A stretch of 64,000 nt of DNA from Stackebrandtia nassauensis DSM 44728 (GTDB lineage Bacteria; Actinomycetota; Actinomycetes; Mycobacteriales; Micromonosporaceae). Below are positions 44,719 through 53,273 of the stretch, piece by piece; the stretch's first letter is position 1; every line of letters begins with the position of its first letter. Under the pieces are notes generated by a model. The model searched no databases. It was not told the origin of the DNA and saw nothing but the letters and a program-made list of their open reading frames with translations. Position numbers and translations under genes: made by a program. The stretch spans positions 2,852,001 through 2,916,000 of the forward strand of contig NC_013947.1 of assembly GCF_000024545.1 (NCBI RefSeq), given 5' to 3'.

Positions 44719-45678
44719 TCAGTCACCGCCGCGCGTCGCGTCGCCAGCCAGTCGCTTGTGGAGCTCGGCGGCGCCCTCGGCGGTGAGCCCGTCCGAGCGC
44801 GTCGCCGCCAGCCACGCCCCGCCGAGGGCCGCGTCGGTGGCGATCAACGCCGTGGTTCCGGTGCGGTTGACCAGGGCGCGTTGCAGGTGGGCGCGCACCG
44901 GGGTGTGGTTGGTCAGCAGCCCGCCGGTGATCACCACCGGTCCCGGGCCAGGATCCAAAGTGGTGTAACTGTCGGCCAGTCGCTGCCCGGCCTCGGCCGC
45001 GAGGGCGCGGGCGTCGGCGTCACCGTCGGCGGCGCTCTCGCACACCAGCGGGGCCAGCTCCGCCAGTGCCTCGCGCGGTCGCAGATAGCAGGCACTGACG
45101 AAGGCTTCCCCGTCGTGGGCACCAAGGTGGCCGGTCACCGCGTCGGTGAGCCTGGTGGCCGGACGCCCCGCGCTCAAGTGCCGCGCGGTGTGCCGGGCGG
45201 CGGCCAGACCCAGCCAGAACCCCGAGCCCTCGTCGCCCAGCAGCCAGCCCAGTCCGTCCACTGTGCGGGTGATCTCGCGGTCGCGCACCTCGGCGACGAC
45301 CGCCCCGGTGCCCGCGACGATGACGGTGCCGTCGGCTTCGCTGGTGGCGGAGGCGAAAGCGGTCACCGCGTCGCCGACGACGCGCATGGGGCAGCTCAGT
45401 CCGGCCCGGTCCCACGCCGACGCGATCGCCTTGACGACCTCGCCCCGCGCGGTTGCCGCCAGCCCCGACATGCCCACCACGCCACCGGTCACCGAGGCCG
45501 CCGTGCCGTCAAGCGCCGAACGGGCGGCCAGTTCCAGCGCGGACGACACCTGGTCGGGGGAGCAGACCTGCGGGTTCGCCGCCGGTGCCCGGCCGCTGCC
45601 GAGCAGTTGTCCATCAAGGTCGATCGCGACGGCGGTGGTGCCGCTGCCACCGGCGTCGATTCCCAGGAAAACGTTCAC
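44719..45678 (-). CDS. BadF/BadG-type ATPase: N-acetylglucosamine/amino-sugar kinase
   Basis: 319 residues of the ASKHA fold: phosphate-1 motif FLGIDAGGSGTTAVAID at the start, VGDAVTAFAS, VIVAGTGAVVAEV (phosphate 2) and the sugar-contact region DGLGWLLGDEGSGFWLG typical of N-acetylglucosamine and N-acetylmuramic acid kinases (NagK/MurK). It phosphorylates an amino sugar with ATP in the cytoplasm. It is divergent from an RpiR/MurR-type regulator, and close to NamZ and a sugar importer, which favours GlcNAc or MurNAc as substrate. Confidence 0.88.
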   Translation of the reverse strand: MNVFLGIDAGGSGTTAVAIDLDGQLLGSGRAPAANPQVCSPDQVSSALELAARSALDGTAASVTGGVVGMSGLAATARGEVVKAIASAWDRAGLSCPMRVVGDAVTAFASATSEADGTVIVAGTGAVVAEVRDREITRTVDGLGWLLGDEGSGFWLGLAAARHTARHLSAGRPATRLTDAVTGHLGAHDGEAFVSACYLRPREALAELAPLVCESAADGDADARALAAEAGQRLADSYTTLDPGPGPVVITGGLLTNHTPVRAHLQRALVNRTGTTALIATDAALGGAWLAATRSDGLTAEGAAELHKRLAGDATRGGD

Positions 45679-45740
45679 GCCCTTGATCTTCCGGTAACCG
45701 GCCGGTGGCTGGCAAGTCCCGCGCTGATTCCCGACGGAGC

Positions 45741-45769
45741 TTGACTTTCCGCGACGGTGAGCGTAATTT
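45741..45769 (+). promoter_or_regulatory. Promoter of the first RpiR gene
   Basis: TTGACT (45741-45746) and TAATTT (45764-45769) with 17-base spacing. The GTAATTTTC core at the -10 resembles the two operator-overlapped promoters at 47798 and 50035. It points toward the RpiR gene 36 bases downstream. Confidence 0.55.
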
Positions 45770-45804
45770 TCATCATTAAAGTTTGTGAATGAACGGAATT
45801 ATCG

Positions 45805-46719
45805 ATGTCAGGGAACCTCGCGGCCACCGGGCTGCTCGGCCGGTTGCGCACCGAACTGCCCACCCTTCCCGACGCGCTGCGCCGGGTGGCCGAACTGGTG
45901 CTGCGGGACCCGGTCGACACCACCCACATGTCAATTGTGGATCTTGCCGAGCGGTCCCGCACGTCCACCGCCACCGTCACCCGGTTCTGCCGCACCATGG
46001 GCTATCCCGGTTACGCCGCGCTGCGGGTGGCCATCGCCAGCGAGACCGGAACGGCGGCCCAGCAGACCCGCTGGGACACCGACATCGACAGCCAGATCGA
46101 ACCCGACCACCCGGTGGGACGGGTCCTGGAGATCATCGCCGCCGCCGACACCCGGGCCATCGCCGACACCGCGTTCCAGGTGGACACCGCCGCCATCGAC
46201 CGGATCGCCACCGCCATCGCCGCCGCCTCCCGGGTCGAGTTGTGCGGCATGGGAAGCAGCGGCACCGCCGCCCGCGAGATGGCCTTCCGGCTGGAACGCA
46301 TCCGGGTGCCGTGCTGGTTCCGGCCGGACGCGCACACCGCGCTCACCAACGCCGCGCTGCTGACCGAGTCCGACGTGGCCATCGGCATCTCGCACAGTGG
46401 ACGCACCCGCGAGATCGTCGAGGTGCTCGCCGAAGCCGGATCGCACGGGGCGCTGACCGTCGCGGTCACGTCCTTCCGGCGCTCGCCGCTGGCCGACACC
46501 GCCGACGTCGTGCTGAGCACCCAGGTCTTCGAGACCACCTTCCGGCTGGCGGCCCTGTCGGCGCTGCACTCGCAACTGTTGCTGCTGGACCTGATCTACG
46601 TCGCCGTAGCGCAACGCACCTACACCCGCACCACCGAGGCCTTCGAGGTGACCGCCCGCGCGGTCGAGGCGCACCGCATGGCCACCGAGTCCCGCCGCAG
46701 GCGGAACCGCCAACCCTGA
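45805..46719 (+). CDS. RpiR/MurR family regulator (HTH plus SIS domain), first of two
   Basis: 304 residues. N-terminal HTH_6 domain (LPDALRRVAELVLRDPVDTTHMSIVDLAERSRTSTATVTRFCRTMGYPGYAALRVAIA) followed by a SIS sugar-phosphate-binding domain (VELCGMGSSGTAAREMAFRL, then DVAIGISHSGRTREIVEVLAEA). Such regulators respond to amino-sugar phosphates, for example MurNAc-6-P in MurR. It is divergent from the amino-sugar kinase and upstream of the GH16 and NamZ genes. The ATG at 45805 has no strong ribosome site. Confidence 0.92.
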   Translation: MSGNLAATGLLGRLRTELPTLPDALRRVAELVLRDPVDTTHMSIVDLAERSRTSTATVTRFCRTMGYPGYAALRVAIASETGTAAQQTRWDTDIDSQIEPDHPVGRVLEIIAAADTRAIADTAFQVDTAAIDRIATAIAAASRVELCGMGSSGTAAREMAFRLERIRVPCWFRPDAHTALTNAALLTESDVAIGISHSGRTREIVEVLAEAGSHGALTVAVTSFRRSPLADTADVVLSTQVFETTFRLAALSALHSQLLLLDLIYVAVAQRTYTRTTEAFEVTARAVEAHRMATESRRRRNRQP

Positions 46720-46797
46720 ACGTCACGGGGGACGACGAACCGGTCGGCCGACGACGTCCGGCCGGTGCCCACCTCTCGACCGGCAAGGAGAGTCCCC

Positions 46798-47718
46798 ATG
46801 TCAGCACACCGATTCCGACGCACGCTCACCCTCACGGCCACCGCCATCGCCGCGACGACCGCCCTGGTGGCGGCCGGAGCCGCCGGTTCGGCGCGAGCCG
46901 ACGGCGCGGCCGAATGCGCCCTGTTCGACGACTTCGGCTACACCGGCAACAGCGATCCCGACCTGGCCGCGCGCGGCTGGACCGTACGCACCAACTCCGG
47001 CGGACCGGGAGTGCCCGGCGCCAGCTGGCCTGCCGAGAACGTCTCATTCCCCACCGTGGACGGACAGTCCTCGCTTCGGCTGTCCGCCAGCACCAACGGC
47101 ACCGCCGAGGGCACCAAACAGGCCGAGCTGCTGCACCAGCGCAAGTTCTTCGAGGGCACCTACGCCGCCCGGGTCCGCTTCACCGACGCGCCGCAGTCCG
47201 GCACCGACGGCGACCGGATCGTGGAGACCTTCTTCACCATCACCCCGCTCAACGCCCCCAACGACCCCGACTACGGCGAACTGGACTTCGAGTACCTGCC
47301 CAACGGCGGCTGGGGCGAACAGGGCCCGATCCTGTACGAGACCAGTTGGGAGACCTACCAACCCGATCCGTGGGTCGCCGACAACCTCCACAACGAACAA
47401 CGCCAGAGCTACGACGGCTGGCGGGATCTGGTCATCCAGGTCGCCGACGGCCGGATGAAGTACTTCATCGACGGACAGCAGGTCGCCGACCACGGCGACA
47501 AGTACTACCCCGAGACGCCGATGTCGATCAACTTCAACCTGTGGTTCATCGACCTTCAGGGGCACACCAGCGGCGACAGCCACTACGTCCAGGACGTGGA
47601 CTGGCTGTACTTCGCCGAGAACGAGGTGGTGGCCCCCGACGAGGCCACCAACCGGGTCGACGGCTACCGGGCCGACGGCGTCGAGCACACCGACACCGTC
47701 GGCGGCTGCACCGCCTGA
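46798..47718 (+). CDS. Secreted GH16-like glycoside hydrolase
   Basis: 306 residues from ATG 46798 with AAGGAG 8 bases upstream. A signal peptide (1-34, ending ARA) predicts export. The jelly-roll (concanavalin-like) domain carries the GH16 catalytic motif E-x-D-x-E in GELDFEYLPN, with flanking segments FEGTYAARVRFTDAP and MSINFNLWFID. GH16 enzymes cut beta-1,3/1,4-glucans, agarans or related polymers; the short ExDxE form matches laminarinase-like and lichenase-like members. It sits between an RpiR regulator and NamZ, so it may release oligosaccharides for the nearby importer. A hairpin terminator follows. Confidence 0.82.
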   Translation: MSAHRFRRTLTLTATAIAATTALVAAGAAGSARADGAAECALFDDFGYTGNSDPDLAARGWTVRTNSGGPGVPGASWPAENVSFPTVDGQSSLRLSASTNGTAEGTKQAELLHQRKFFEGTYAARVRFTDAPQSGTDGDRIVETFFTITPLNAPNDPDYGELDFEYLPNGGWGEQGPILYETSWETYQPDPWVADNLHNEQRQSYDGWRDLVIQVADGRMKYFIDGQQVADHGDKYYPETPMSINFNLWFIDLQGHTSGDSHYVQDVDWLYFAENEVVAPDEATNRVDGYRADGVEHTDTVGGCTA

Positions 47719-47727
47719 CAGCAACGG

Positions 47728-47762
47728 ATCCCGCCGTCGATGCCCAGCATGGACGGCGGGAT
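47728..47762 (+). terminator. Hairpin terminator after the GH16 gene
   Basis: Perfect 11-bp arms (ATCCCGCCGTC at 47728-47738 and its complement at 47752-47762) around a 13-base loop, 10 bases after the GH16 stop codon. It separates that gene from the promoter of the NamZ gene. Confidence 0.75.
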
Positions 47763-47797
47763 TCTCGCGCGCCGATTCCGTCCGGACACGTTTTTTA

Positions 47798-47827
47798 TTG
47801 ACGGGAGGCTAGGGTGGTAGGTAATTT
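47798..47827 (+). promoter_or_regulatory. Promoter of the NamZ-RpiR2 operon
   Basis: TTGACG (47798-47803) and TAATTT (47822-47827), 18-base spacing. The same ATTGACG word and a similar -10 occur in front of the GNAT-ABC operon. Confidence 0.6.
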
Positions 47828-47833
47828 ATCAAC
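47818..47833 (+). promoter_or_regulatory. Candidate RpiR operator in front of NamZ
   Basis: TAGGTAATTTATCAAC covers the -10 region and start point. It matches TTGGTAGTTTTCCAAC at 50054-50069 at 12 of 16 positions, in the same place relative to an identical -35 word. A shared regulator, most likely the RpiR encoded by the second gene of this operon, is inferred. Confidence 0.6.
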
Positions 47834-47862
47834 GCGCCACGTCGAACACGGAAAGGGCCGTC

Positions 47863-49062
47863 GTGAATCGCTCCACCCCTGTGACCCGCACCGGCACCGA
47901 CCGGTTGCGCGCCGATCCCTCGCTGGTTCCCGGCTCCCGCATCGGCCTGGTCACCAACTACACCGGCGTGACCGCCGACCTCGACACCACCGTGACGGCC
48001 CTGTTGGCGGCGGGCGTACCCGTCACGGCGCTGTTCGGCCCCGAGCACGGCCTGCGCGGCACCACCCAGGCGGGCGAGAGCGAACCCGGCGACCATGACC
48101 CCGACAGCGGACTGCCGCTGTTCGACACCTACCGCCACAGCGGCGCCGAACTCGACGCCCTCGTCGAGCGCTCGGGCGTCGACACGCTGCTGTACGACCT
48201 GCAGGACATCGGTTCCCGCTTCTACACCTACATCTGGACCATGTTCGACCTGCTGACCTCCGCCGCGCGCACCGGCATGCGGTTCGTGGTCCTGGACCGC
48301 CCCAACCCGATCGGCGGCCTGGCCGTGGAGGGGCCACTGCTGGAGCCGCAGTTCGCCAGCTTCGTCGGGCGGGCGCCGATTCCGTTGCGGCACGGCCTGA
48401 CCGTCGGCGAACTGGCCCGGTTCCTCAACACCACCGCCGTGGCCGAGACCGCCGGGCGAGCGGCGGAACTGGAGGTCGTCGAGGTCACCGGCTGGGACCG
48501 CGCGATGTTCGCCGACGCCACCGGACTGCCGTGGGTGATGCCCTCGGTCAACATACCCACGCTGGACAGCGCCCTCGTCTACCCGGGCACCGGCCTGTTC
48601 GAGGGCACCAACCTGTCCGAGGGCCGCGGCACCACCCGGCCGTTCGAGCTGATCGGCGCGCCCTATGTCGACAAACGCTGGGCCGCCGAACTCAACGCCC
48701 GCGAACTGCCGGGGGTGCGATTCCGGGACGTGTCCTTCGCGCCCACCTTCCACAAGCACGCCGGAACCACGGTGCGCGGCGTCCAGCTGCACGTCACCGA
48801 CCGCGCGACCTTCACCCCGGTGGCCTGCGCGCTGGCGATGCTGCACACGCTGCGGACCCTGTACCCCGAGGACTTCGGCTGGCGGGTTTACGAGGACGGC
48901 GCCGAGCGCACCGGGCACCAACATCCCGTGGACCTACTGTGGGGGAGCGACCGGCTGCGCCACATCCTGGACGAGGGAGCGGATCCGGCCGCATTGCTAA
49001 AATCATCCATGGTGGATAGTCCGCGCGACTGGGCGGGCGCGGACGTGTTGTTGTATCCATAG
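47863..49062 (+). CDS. namZ: Exo-beta-N-acetylmuramidase NamZ-like (DUF1343, GH171)
   Basis: 399 residues starting at GTG 47863 with GGAAAGG upstream. Diagnostic family segments: GLVTNYTGV, ALFGPEHGLRG, LLYDLQDIGSRFYTYIWTM, VLDRPNPIGG, and MPSVNIPTLDSALVYPGTGLFEGTNLSEGRGTTRPFELIGAP. B. subtilis NamZ removes MurNAc from the non-reducing ends of peptidoglycan chains. No signal peptide is present, so this copy probably works inside the cell on imported disaccharides, not on the wall. It is followed 20 bases later by an RpiR regulator in the same operon. Assignment to the family is firm; the exact substrate is inferred. Confidence 0.9.
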   Translation: MNRSTPVTRTGTDRLRADPSLVPGSRIGLVTNYTGVTADLDTTVTALLAAGVPVTALFGPEHGLRGTTQAGESEPGDHDPDSGLPLFDTYRHSGAELDALVERSGVDTLLYDLQDIGSRFYTYIWTMFDLLTSAARTGMRFVVLDRPNPIGGLAVEGPLLEPQFASFVGRAPIPLRHGLTVGELARFLNTTAVAETAGRAAELEVVEVTGWDRAMFADATGLPWVMPSVNIPTLDSALVYPGTGLFEGTNLSEGRGTTRPFELIGAPYVDKRWAAELNARELPGVRFRDVSFAPTFHKHAGTTVRGVQLHVTDRATFTPVACALAMLHTLRTLYPEDFGWRVYEDGAERTGHQHPVDLLWGSDRLRHILDEGADPAALLKSSMVDSPRDWAGADVLLYP

Positions 49063-49082
49063 GACTTTCACAGGGAGCGGAC

Positions 49083-49979
49083 ATGGTCCCAGGCGGCGAG
49101 AACGAGCACCTGCGCGACGACAGCGTGATTCAGCGGATCCGGGAACTGGCCCCCGGACTCGCCCCGGCGGAGCGGCGGGTCGCCGAGGCGATCGTGGAGA
49201 CGCCCCGGCTGGTGATGACGAAGTCGATCACCGAACTGGCCGGGGTGGGCCGCACCTCCGAGACCACCGTGGTGCGGTTCTGCCGTCGCGCCGGATTCCG
49301 CGGCTACCCCGACCTGCGGCTGGCGATCGCCACCGAACTGGGCGGCGACCTGGCCCGCTCCGGCGGCACCCTGGCTCCAGGTACCGACATCGACCGCGAC
49401 GACACCCTGGAACAACTGGTGCGCAAGGTGGCCTTCGCCGACGTGCGGGCCATCCAGGAGACCGTCGAACGACTCGACCTCGAAGCCCTGGAACGCGTCA
49501 TCGACGTCCTGTCCACCGCCCGGCGCATCAGCCTGTTCGGCTTGGGCGCCAGCGCTTTCGCAGCGCAAGACCTGCAACACAAACTGCTGCGCATCGACCG
49601 GATGGCACTGGCCATTCCCGACTCCCACCTGGCGCTGGGTTCGGCCGCGCTGCTCAAACCCGACGACGTCGCGGTGGGCCTGTCCCATTCCGGGCAGACC
49701 GCCGAGGTGGTGGAGTGCCTGACCGTGGCGCGCCAGCACGGCGCCAAGACCATCGCCATCGTCAACGCGGCGCCCTCGCCGCTGACCGAGCAGGCCGACC
49801 TGGTCATCACCACCCGGGTGCGCGAGTCCCGGTTCCGTTCCGGCGCCATGGCCAGCCGGCTGGCGCAACTGGCGGTGGTGGACTGCGTGTTCCTCGGCAT
49901 CGCGCAACGCTCCTACGACGCCGCCGTCGAGGCGCTGACGACGACCCACGAAACCGTCCACCGCGGCGGACGGCCCTGA
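49083..49979 (+). CDS. RpiR/MurR family regulator, second of two
   Basis: 298 residues; HTH domain (about 15-90, SITELAGVGRTSETTVVRFCRRAGFRGYPDLRLAIA) and SIS domain (ISLFGLGASAFAAQDLQHKLLRIDR, then DVAVGLSHSGQTAEVVECL). Close in plan to the regulator at 45805 but clearly a paralog. It shares the NamZ operon and probably senses the sugar phosphate formed from the NamZ product or imported sugar, repressing both the NamZ and the GNAT-ABC promoters through the common operator sequence. GGGAGCG precedes the ATG. Confidence 0.92.
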   Translation: MVPGGENEHLRDDSVIQRIRELAPGLAPAERRVAEAIVETPRLVMTKSITELAGVGRTSETTVVRFCRRAGFRGYPDLRLAIATELGGDLARSGGTLAPGTDIDRDDTLEQLVRKVAFADVRAIQETVERLDLEALERVIDVLSTARRISLFGLGASAFAAQDLQHKLLRIDRMALAIPDSHLALGSAALLKPDDVAVGLSHSGQTAEVVECLTVARQHGAKTIAIVNAAPSPLTEQADLVITTRVRESRFRSGAMASRLAQLAVVDCVFLGIAQRSYDAAVEALTTTHETVHRGGRP

Positions 49980-50034
49980 GGCCCCGACGCTCACCAGCCG
50001 AAACATCCGGGCGTCCAACAGCGTAAGACAATTA

Positions 50035-50063
50035 TTGACGTGGCTCCTCCGTGTTGGTAGTTT
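50035..50063 (+). promoter_or_regulatory. Promoter of the GNAT-ABC-deacetylase operon
   Basis: TTGACG (50035-50040) and TAGTTT (50058-50063), 17-base spacing, nearly the same layout as the NamZ promoter. Confidence 0.6.
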
Positions 50064-50069
50064 TCCAAC
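50054..50069 (+). promoter_or_regulatory. Candidate RpiR operator in front of the GNAT-ABC operon
   Basis: TTGGTAGTTTTCCAAC lies over the -10. With one extra base at the left it is an inverted repeat GTTGG-n7-CCAAC. It matches the NamZ-operon site at 47818 at 12 of 16 positions. Confidence 0.6.
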
Positions 50070-50099
50070 CATCGTCGATTGATCTTGAGGAGTCCCCAG

Positions 50100-51068
50100 G
50101 TGAAGACCACCGGATTTCAGGTCGGCCGCACAGACGCGCTCGTCGACGCATGGACCCGAAGCGCCCCAGGCGATCCGATCACCACCGACCGATTCCGCCG
50201 CCTGGTGCTGCTGGACGCCAACTTCGACCCCGAGGGCCTGCGGCTGGCCTGGGACGGCGACCGGGTCATCGGCGCGGCCTACGCGGTGCGCCGCCGGGTC
50301 GCCATGGTCGGCGACGACCTGGAACCCGGGCGCGGCTGGATCCCGTTCTACTTCGTCGACCCGGACCGCCGCCGTCACGGCGTCGGAAAGCGACTGCTGA
50401 CCGAGGCCATGGACTGGCTGCGGTCATGCGGACGTACCGAGGTCGACTTCTCGTCCTACACGCCCAATTACATCCTGCCCGGCCTGGACGCCGACCGGTA
50501 CCCGGCGGCCAAGTCCCTCATGGACTCCCTGGGTTTCCGCACCCTTTACCAGGCCTCGGCCATGACCCTGCCCATCGGAGAGCACCTCGTCCCCGACAAG
50601 GTCCGCGCCCGCGTCACCGAACTGCGCACCCAGGGCTACAGCTTCTCAAGCCCCAGCCCCGACGAACTGGTCCCGCTGATCGAACTGGCCAACGACCACT
50701 TCAACGCCGACTGGGGACGCGTGATCCGCGAGACCGCCGCCGCCGGACTGCCCCCCGACCGCATCCTCGTCGCCCGCGACCCCGGCGGCGAGATCATCGG
50801 CTGGGGCATGTGTACCGCCTACGAGGGCATCGTCGACCGCTTCGGTCCCTTCGGCGTGGTGGACCGGCTGCGCGGTCTGGGCCTCGGCGAAGCGCTGCTG
50901 CACCTGTGCCTGGAACGCATGCGCGCCTTGGGAGGCCAGAACGCCTGGTTCCTGTGGACCGGCGAACAGACCCCCGCCGGTCACCTGTACCGCAAGACCG
51001 GATTCACCGTCACCAGACGGTTCCACATCATGCGCGCCCAGCTGACCGACCACAAGGAACAGTCATGA
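50100..51068 (+). CDS. Tandem GNAT-family N-acetyltransferase
   Basis: 322 residues from GTG 50100, with GAGGAG 7 bases upstream. It contains two GNAT domains, each with an acetyl-CoA pyrophosphate loop: RRRHGVGKRLLTEAMDWL near 100 and RGLGLGEALLHLCLERM near 265. Such enzymes acetylate amines of small molecules, sugars or proteins. It is the first gene of an operon with a sugar importer and a PIG-L deacetylase (ATGA overlap with the lipoprotein gene), so an amino sugar is a plausible substrate. One domain may be structural only. Confidence 0.85.
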   Translation: MKTTGFQVGRTDALVDAWTRSAPGDPITTDRFRRLVLLDANFDPEGLRLAWDGDRVIGAAYAVRRRVAMVGDDLEPGRGWIPFYFVDPDRRRHGVGKRLLTEAMDWLRSCGRTEVDFSSYTPNYILPGLDADRYPAAKSLMDSLGFRTLYQASAMTLPIGEHLVPDKVRARVTELRTQGYSFSSPSPDELVPLIELANDHFNADWGRVIRETAAAGLPPDRILVARDPGGEIIGWGMCTAYEGIVDRFGPFGVVDRLRGLGLGEALLHLCLERMRALGGQNAWFLWTGEQTPAGHLYRKTGFTVTRRFHIMRAQLTDHKEQS

Positions 51069-52336
51069 GAATTCGCGCGCTGGCCCTCGCCACCGTCCTG
51101 GTCCTCACCGCCTCCGGCTGCGCCACCAGCAGTTTCGGCGACGAACCCGGCAAGACCCTGACGGTGCTGACCCACTACGGCAGCGAACCCCACAAGTCCG
51201 GGCTGAAGAAACTCGTCGACGAGTGGAACCGCACCCACCCCGAGGTCCAGGTCAAGACGCAGTCGGTGCTGTACAACGAACTGCTGCAAACCGTCACCGC
51301 CCGCCACGCCTCCGGCCAGACCCCCGACATCATCAACGCCTACAGCCTGTGGGGCGGCCAGCTCGCCGCCGCCGACGTCCTGGACGAACCGCCCACCGAC
51401 GTCGCCACCGACATCCGCGACGAGTACTCACCGGCCGCGTCCGAAGCCGTCACGGTGGACGACCAGGTGCTGGGTTACCCGACCGAGATGCAGACCTACG
51501 CCCTGATCTACAACAAGAAACTGCTGGCGAAGGCGGGTGTGACCGAGCCGCCGAAGACCTGGGACGAACTGGAGGACATCGCCGAAAGGACCACCGTCAC
51601 CGACGACAGCGGCAACCTCGACGTGGCCGGTTTCGGTCTGACCACGGACTTCTCCGACACCGCCGTGGTGCACCCGTTCGCGTCGCTGTTGCAGGCGGCG
51701 GGCGGCCGGTACATGAACGCCGACGGGAGCGCCGCCTTCGACTCCAAGGCTGGACAGCGGGCACTGTCGCTACAGAAACAGCTCGTCGAGTCCGGTTCCG
51801 CGGACCCGGGACTCAACACCATCAAGGCGTTCCCCAGCAACCGGGTCGCCATGACCATCAACGCCGGATACTGGATCGGCGTCCTGAAGGGAATGATGGG
51901 CGACGACTACGAGAACGTCGGCGTCGCACCGATCCCCGGCCCGAAGGCCGGGGACAAGGGGTCGCTCGCCTACGGCTTCTTCACCGGCGTCAGCTCCCAC
52001 AGCGACCAGAAGGACGACGCCTGGGAGTTCCTGCGCTGGCTCAACGCCGAGCAGGCCGCCGACGGCGCCACCCGGATGGGCGCGTTCCAGTTCGGCGCCG
52101 GAAGCATCCCCGCCCGGGTCTCCGACAGCGAAGCCCTCACCGCCGACGACCCCAACTTCGAGCCCTTCGTCCAGGCCATGGACTACGCGCTGCCGGAACC
52201 CAATCCGCGTGGCGGCCAGCAGATGAAGACCGCGCTACAGGGCAGCATCCAGTCGGTGTGGACGGGCGACCTCTCCGTGGCCGAGGCACTGCGATCCGCC
52301 GCCGCCGAAGCCGACGCCACCCTCAACCAGGACTGA
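51065..52336 (+). CDS. Sugar ABC transporter substrate-binding lipoprotein (amino-sugar regulon)
   Basis: 423 residues. Signal with a lipobox-like ASGC near residue 19. Family 1 solute-binding fold: KTLTVLTHYGSEPHKSGLKKLVDEWNRTHPEVQV, TPDIINAYSLWGGQLAAADVL, YPTEMQTYALIYNKKLLAKAGVTEPPKTWDELEDIA and a late DDAWEFLRWLNAEQ. The ATG overlaps the GNAT stop. Context (NamZ, RpiR, deacetylase, amino-sugar kinase) points to an amino-sugar oligosaccharide, for example GlcNAc-MurNAc, as cargo. No ATPase gene is linked. Confidence 0.93.
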   Translation: MRIRALALATVLVLTASGCATSSFGDEPGKTLTVLTHYGSEPHKSGLKKLVDEWNRTHPEVQVKTQSVLYNELLQTVTARHASGQTPDIINAYSLWGGQLAAADVLDEPPTDVATDIRDEYSPAASEAVTVDDQVLGYPTEMQTYALIYNKKLLAKAGVTEPPKTWDELEDIAERTTVTDDSGNLDVAGFGLTTDFSDTAVVHPFASLLQAAGGRYMNADGSAAFDSKAGQRALSLQKQLVESGSADPGLNTIKAFPSNRVAMTINAGYWIGVLKGMMGDDYENVGVAPIPGPKAGDKGSLAYGFFTGVSSHSDQKDDAWEFLRWLNAEQAADGATRMGAFQFGAGSIPARVSDSEALTADDPNFEPFVQAMDYALPEPNPRGGQQMKTALQGSIQSVWTGDLSVAEALRSAAAEADATLNQD

Positions 52337-52352
52337 CAGGACGGTTCCCGCC

Positions 52353-53273
52353 ATGACCGACACCGTTCCCGCCCGGGGAACACTGCTGAAAGCCCGAAAA
52401 CAGCAGAGCCGCACCGCCTGGACCCTGCTGTCGCCCTCACTGCTGTTCTTCGCCGTCTTCCTGGTGTTGCCGGTGCTGTTCGCGATCGGCCTGGCCGTGT
52501 CCTCGTGGGGCGGCTTCGACCTGGGCCGTATCGACTTCGCCGGTACCGCCAACTTCGCCGAGATCCTGGACCCCGCCGGTACCTTCCTGGTGCCGATCCT
52601 CGCCAACACGCTGCTGTTCGCCTTCGGCGCCGTCGCACTGGCGCTCGTCGCCTCGATAGCCGTCTCGCACGCCATCACCCGGCTGCGGTTCCAGGGACTG
52701 TGGCGCACCCTGTACTTCCTGCCGCTGGTGACCACAGTGGTCGCTGTCGGCAACATCTGGAAGTACATGTACCAACCCGGAAGCGGGCTCATCAACGGCA
52801 TGCTCAACGCCGTCGGCATCCCCTCGGTGAGCTTCCTGACCGACCCGTCCACCGCACTGCCCTCGGTGGTGGTCGTCCAGGCCTGGGCCTCGATCGGCAC
52901 CGCGGTACTCATCCTCACCGCCGGACTCAAGGCCATCCCCGAGACCTACTACGAGGCGGGCGAACTGGACGGCACCAACGCCTGGACCTCGTTCTGGCAC
53001 ATCACACTGCCGCTGCTGCGTCCGACGCTGCTGTTCGTGCTCATCACCCAGTTCATCGCCGGACTCCAGTCCTTCGCGCTGATCATCGTCATGACCCAGG
53101 GCGGCCCCGCCAACGCCACCAATGTGGCCGGTTACGAGATGTACCAGCAGGCGTTCAAGTTCGGCAACTGGGGCGTGGCCAGCGCGATGGCGCTGGTGCT
53201 GTTCGTCGTCATATTCGTCATCACGCTGTTGCAGCTGTGGTTCTTCCGCCGCAAGGGAGAGGAGACCTCATGA
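52353..53273 (+). CDS. Sugar ABC transporter permease 1 (amino-sugar regulon)
   Basis: 306 residues, MalF-like, six membrane helices; first at about 23-50. EAA loop EAGELDGTNAWTSFWHITLPLLRP. Starts 16 bases after the lipoprotein gene, in the same operon. Confidence 0.94.
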   Translation: MTDTVPARGTLLKARKQQSRTAWTLLSPSLLFFAVFLVLPVLFAIGLAVSSWGGFDLGRIDFAGTANFAEILDPAGTFLVPILANTLLFAFGAVALALVASIAVSHAITRLRFQGLWRTLYFLPLVTTVVAVGNIWKYMYQPGSGLINGMLNAVGIPSVSFLTDPSTALPSVVVVQAWASIGTAVLILTAGLKAIPETYYEAGELDGTNAWTSFWHITLPLLRPTLLFVLITQFIAGLQSFALIIVMTQGGPANATNVAGYEMYQQAFKFGNWGVASAMALVLFVVIFVITLLQLWFFRRKGEETS

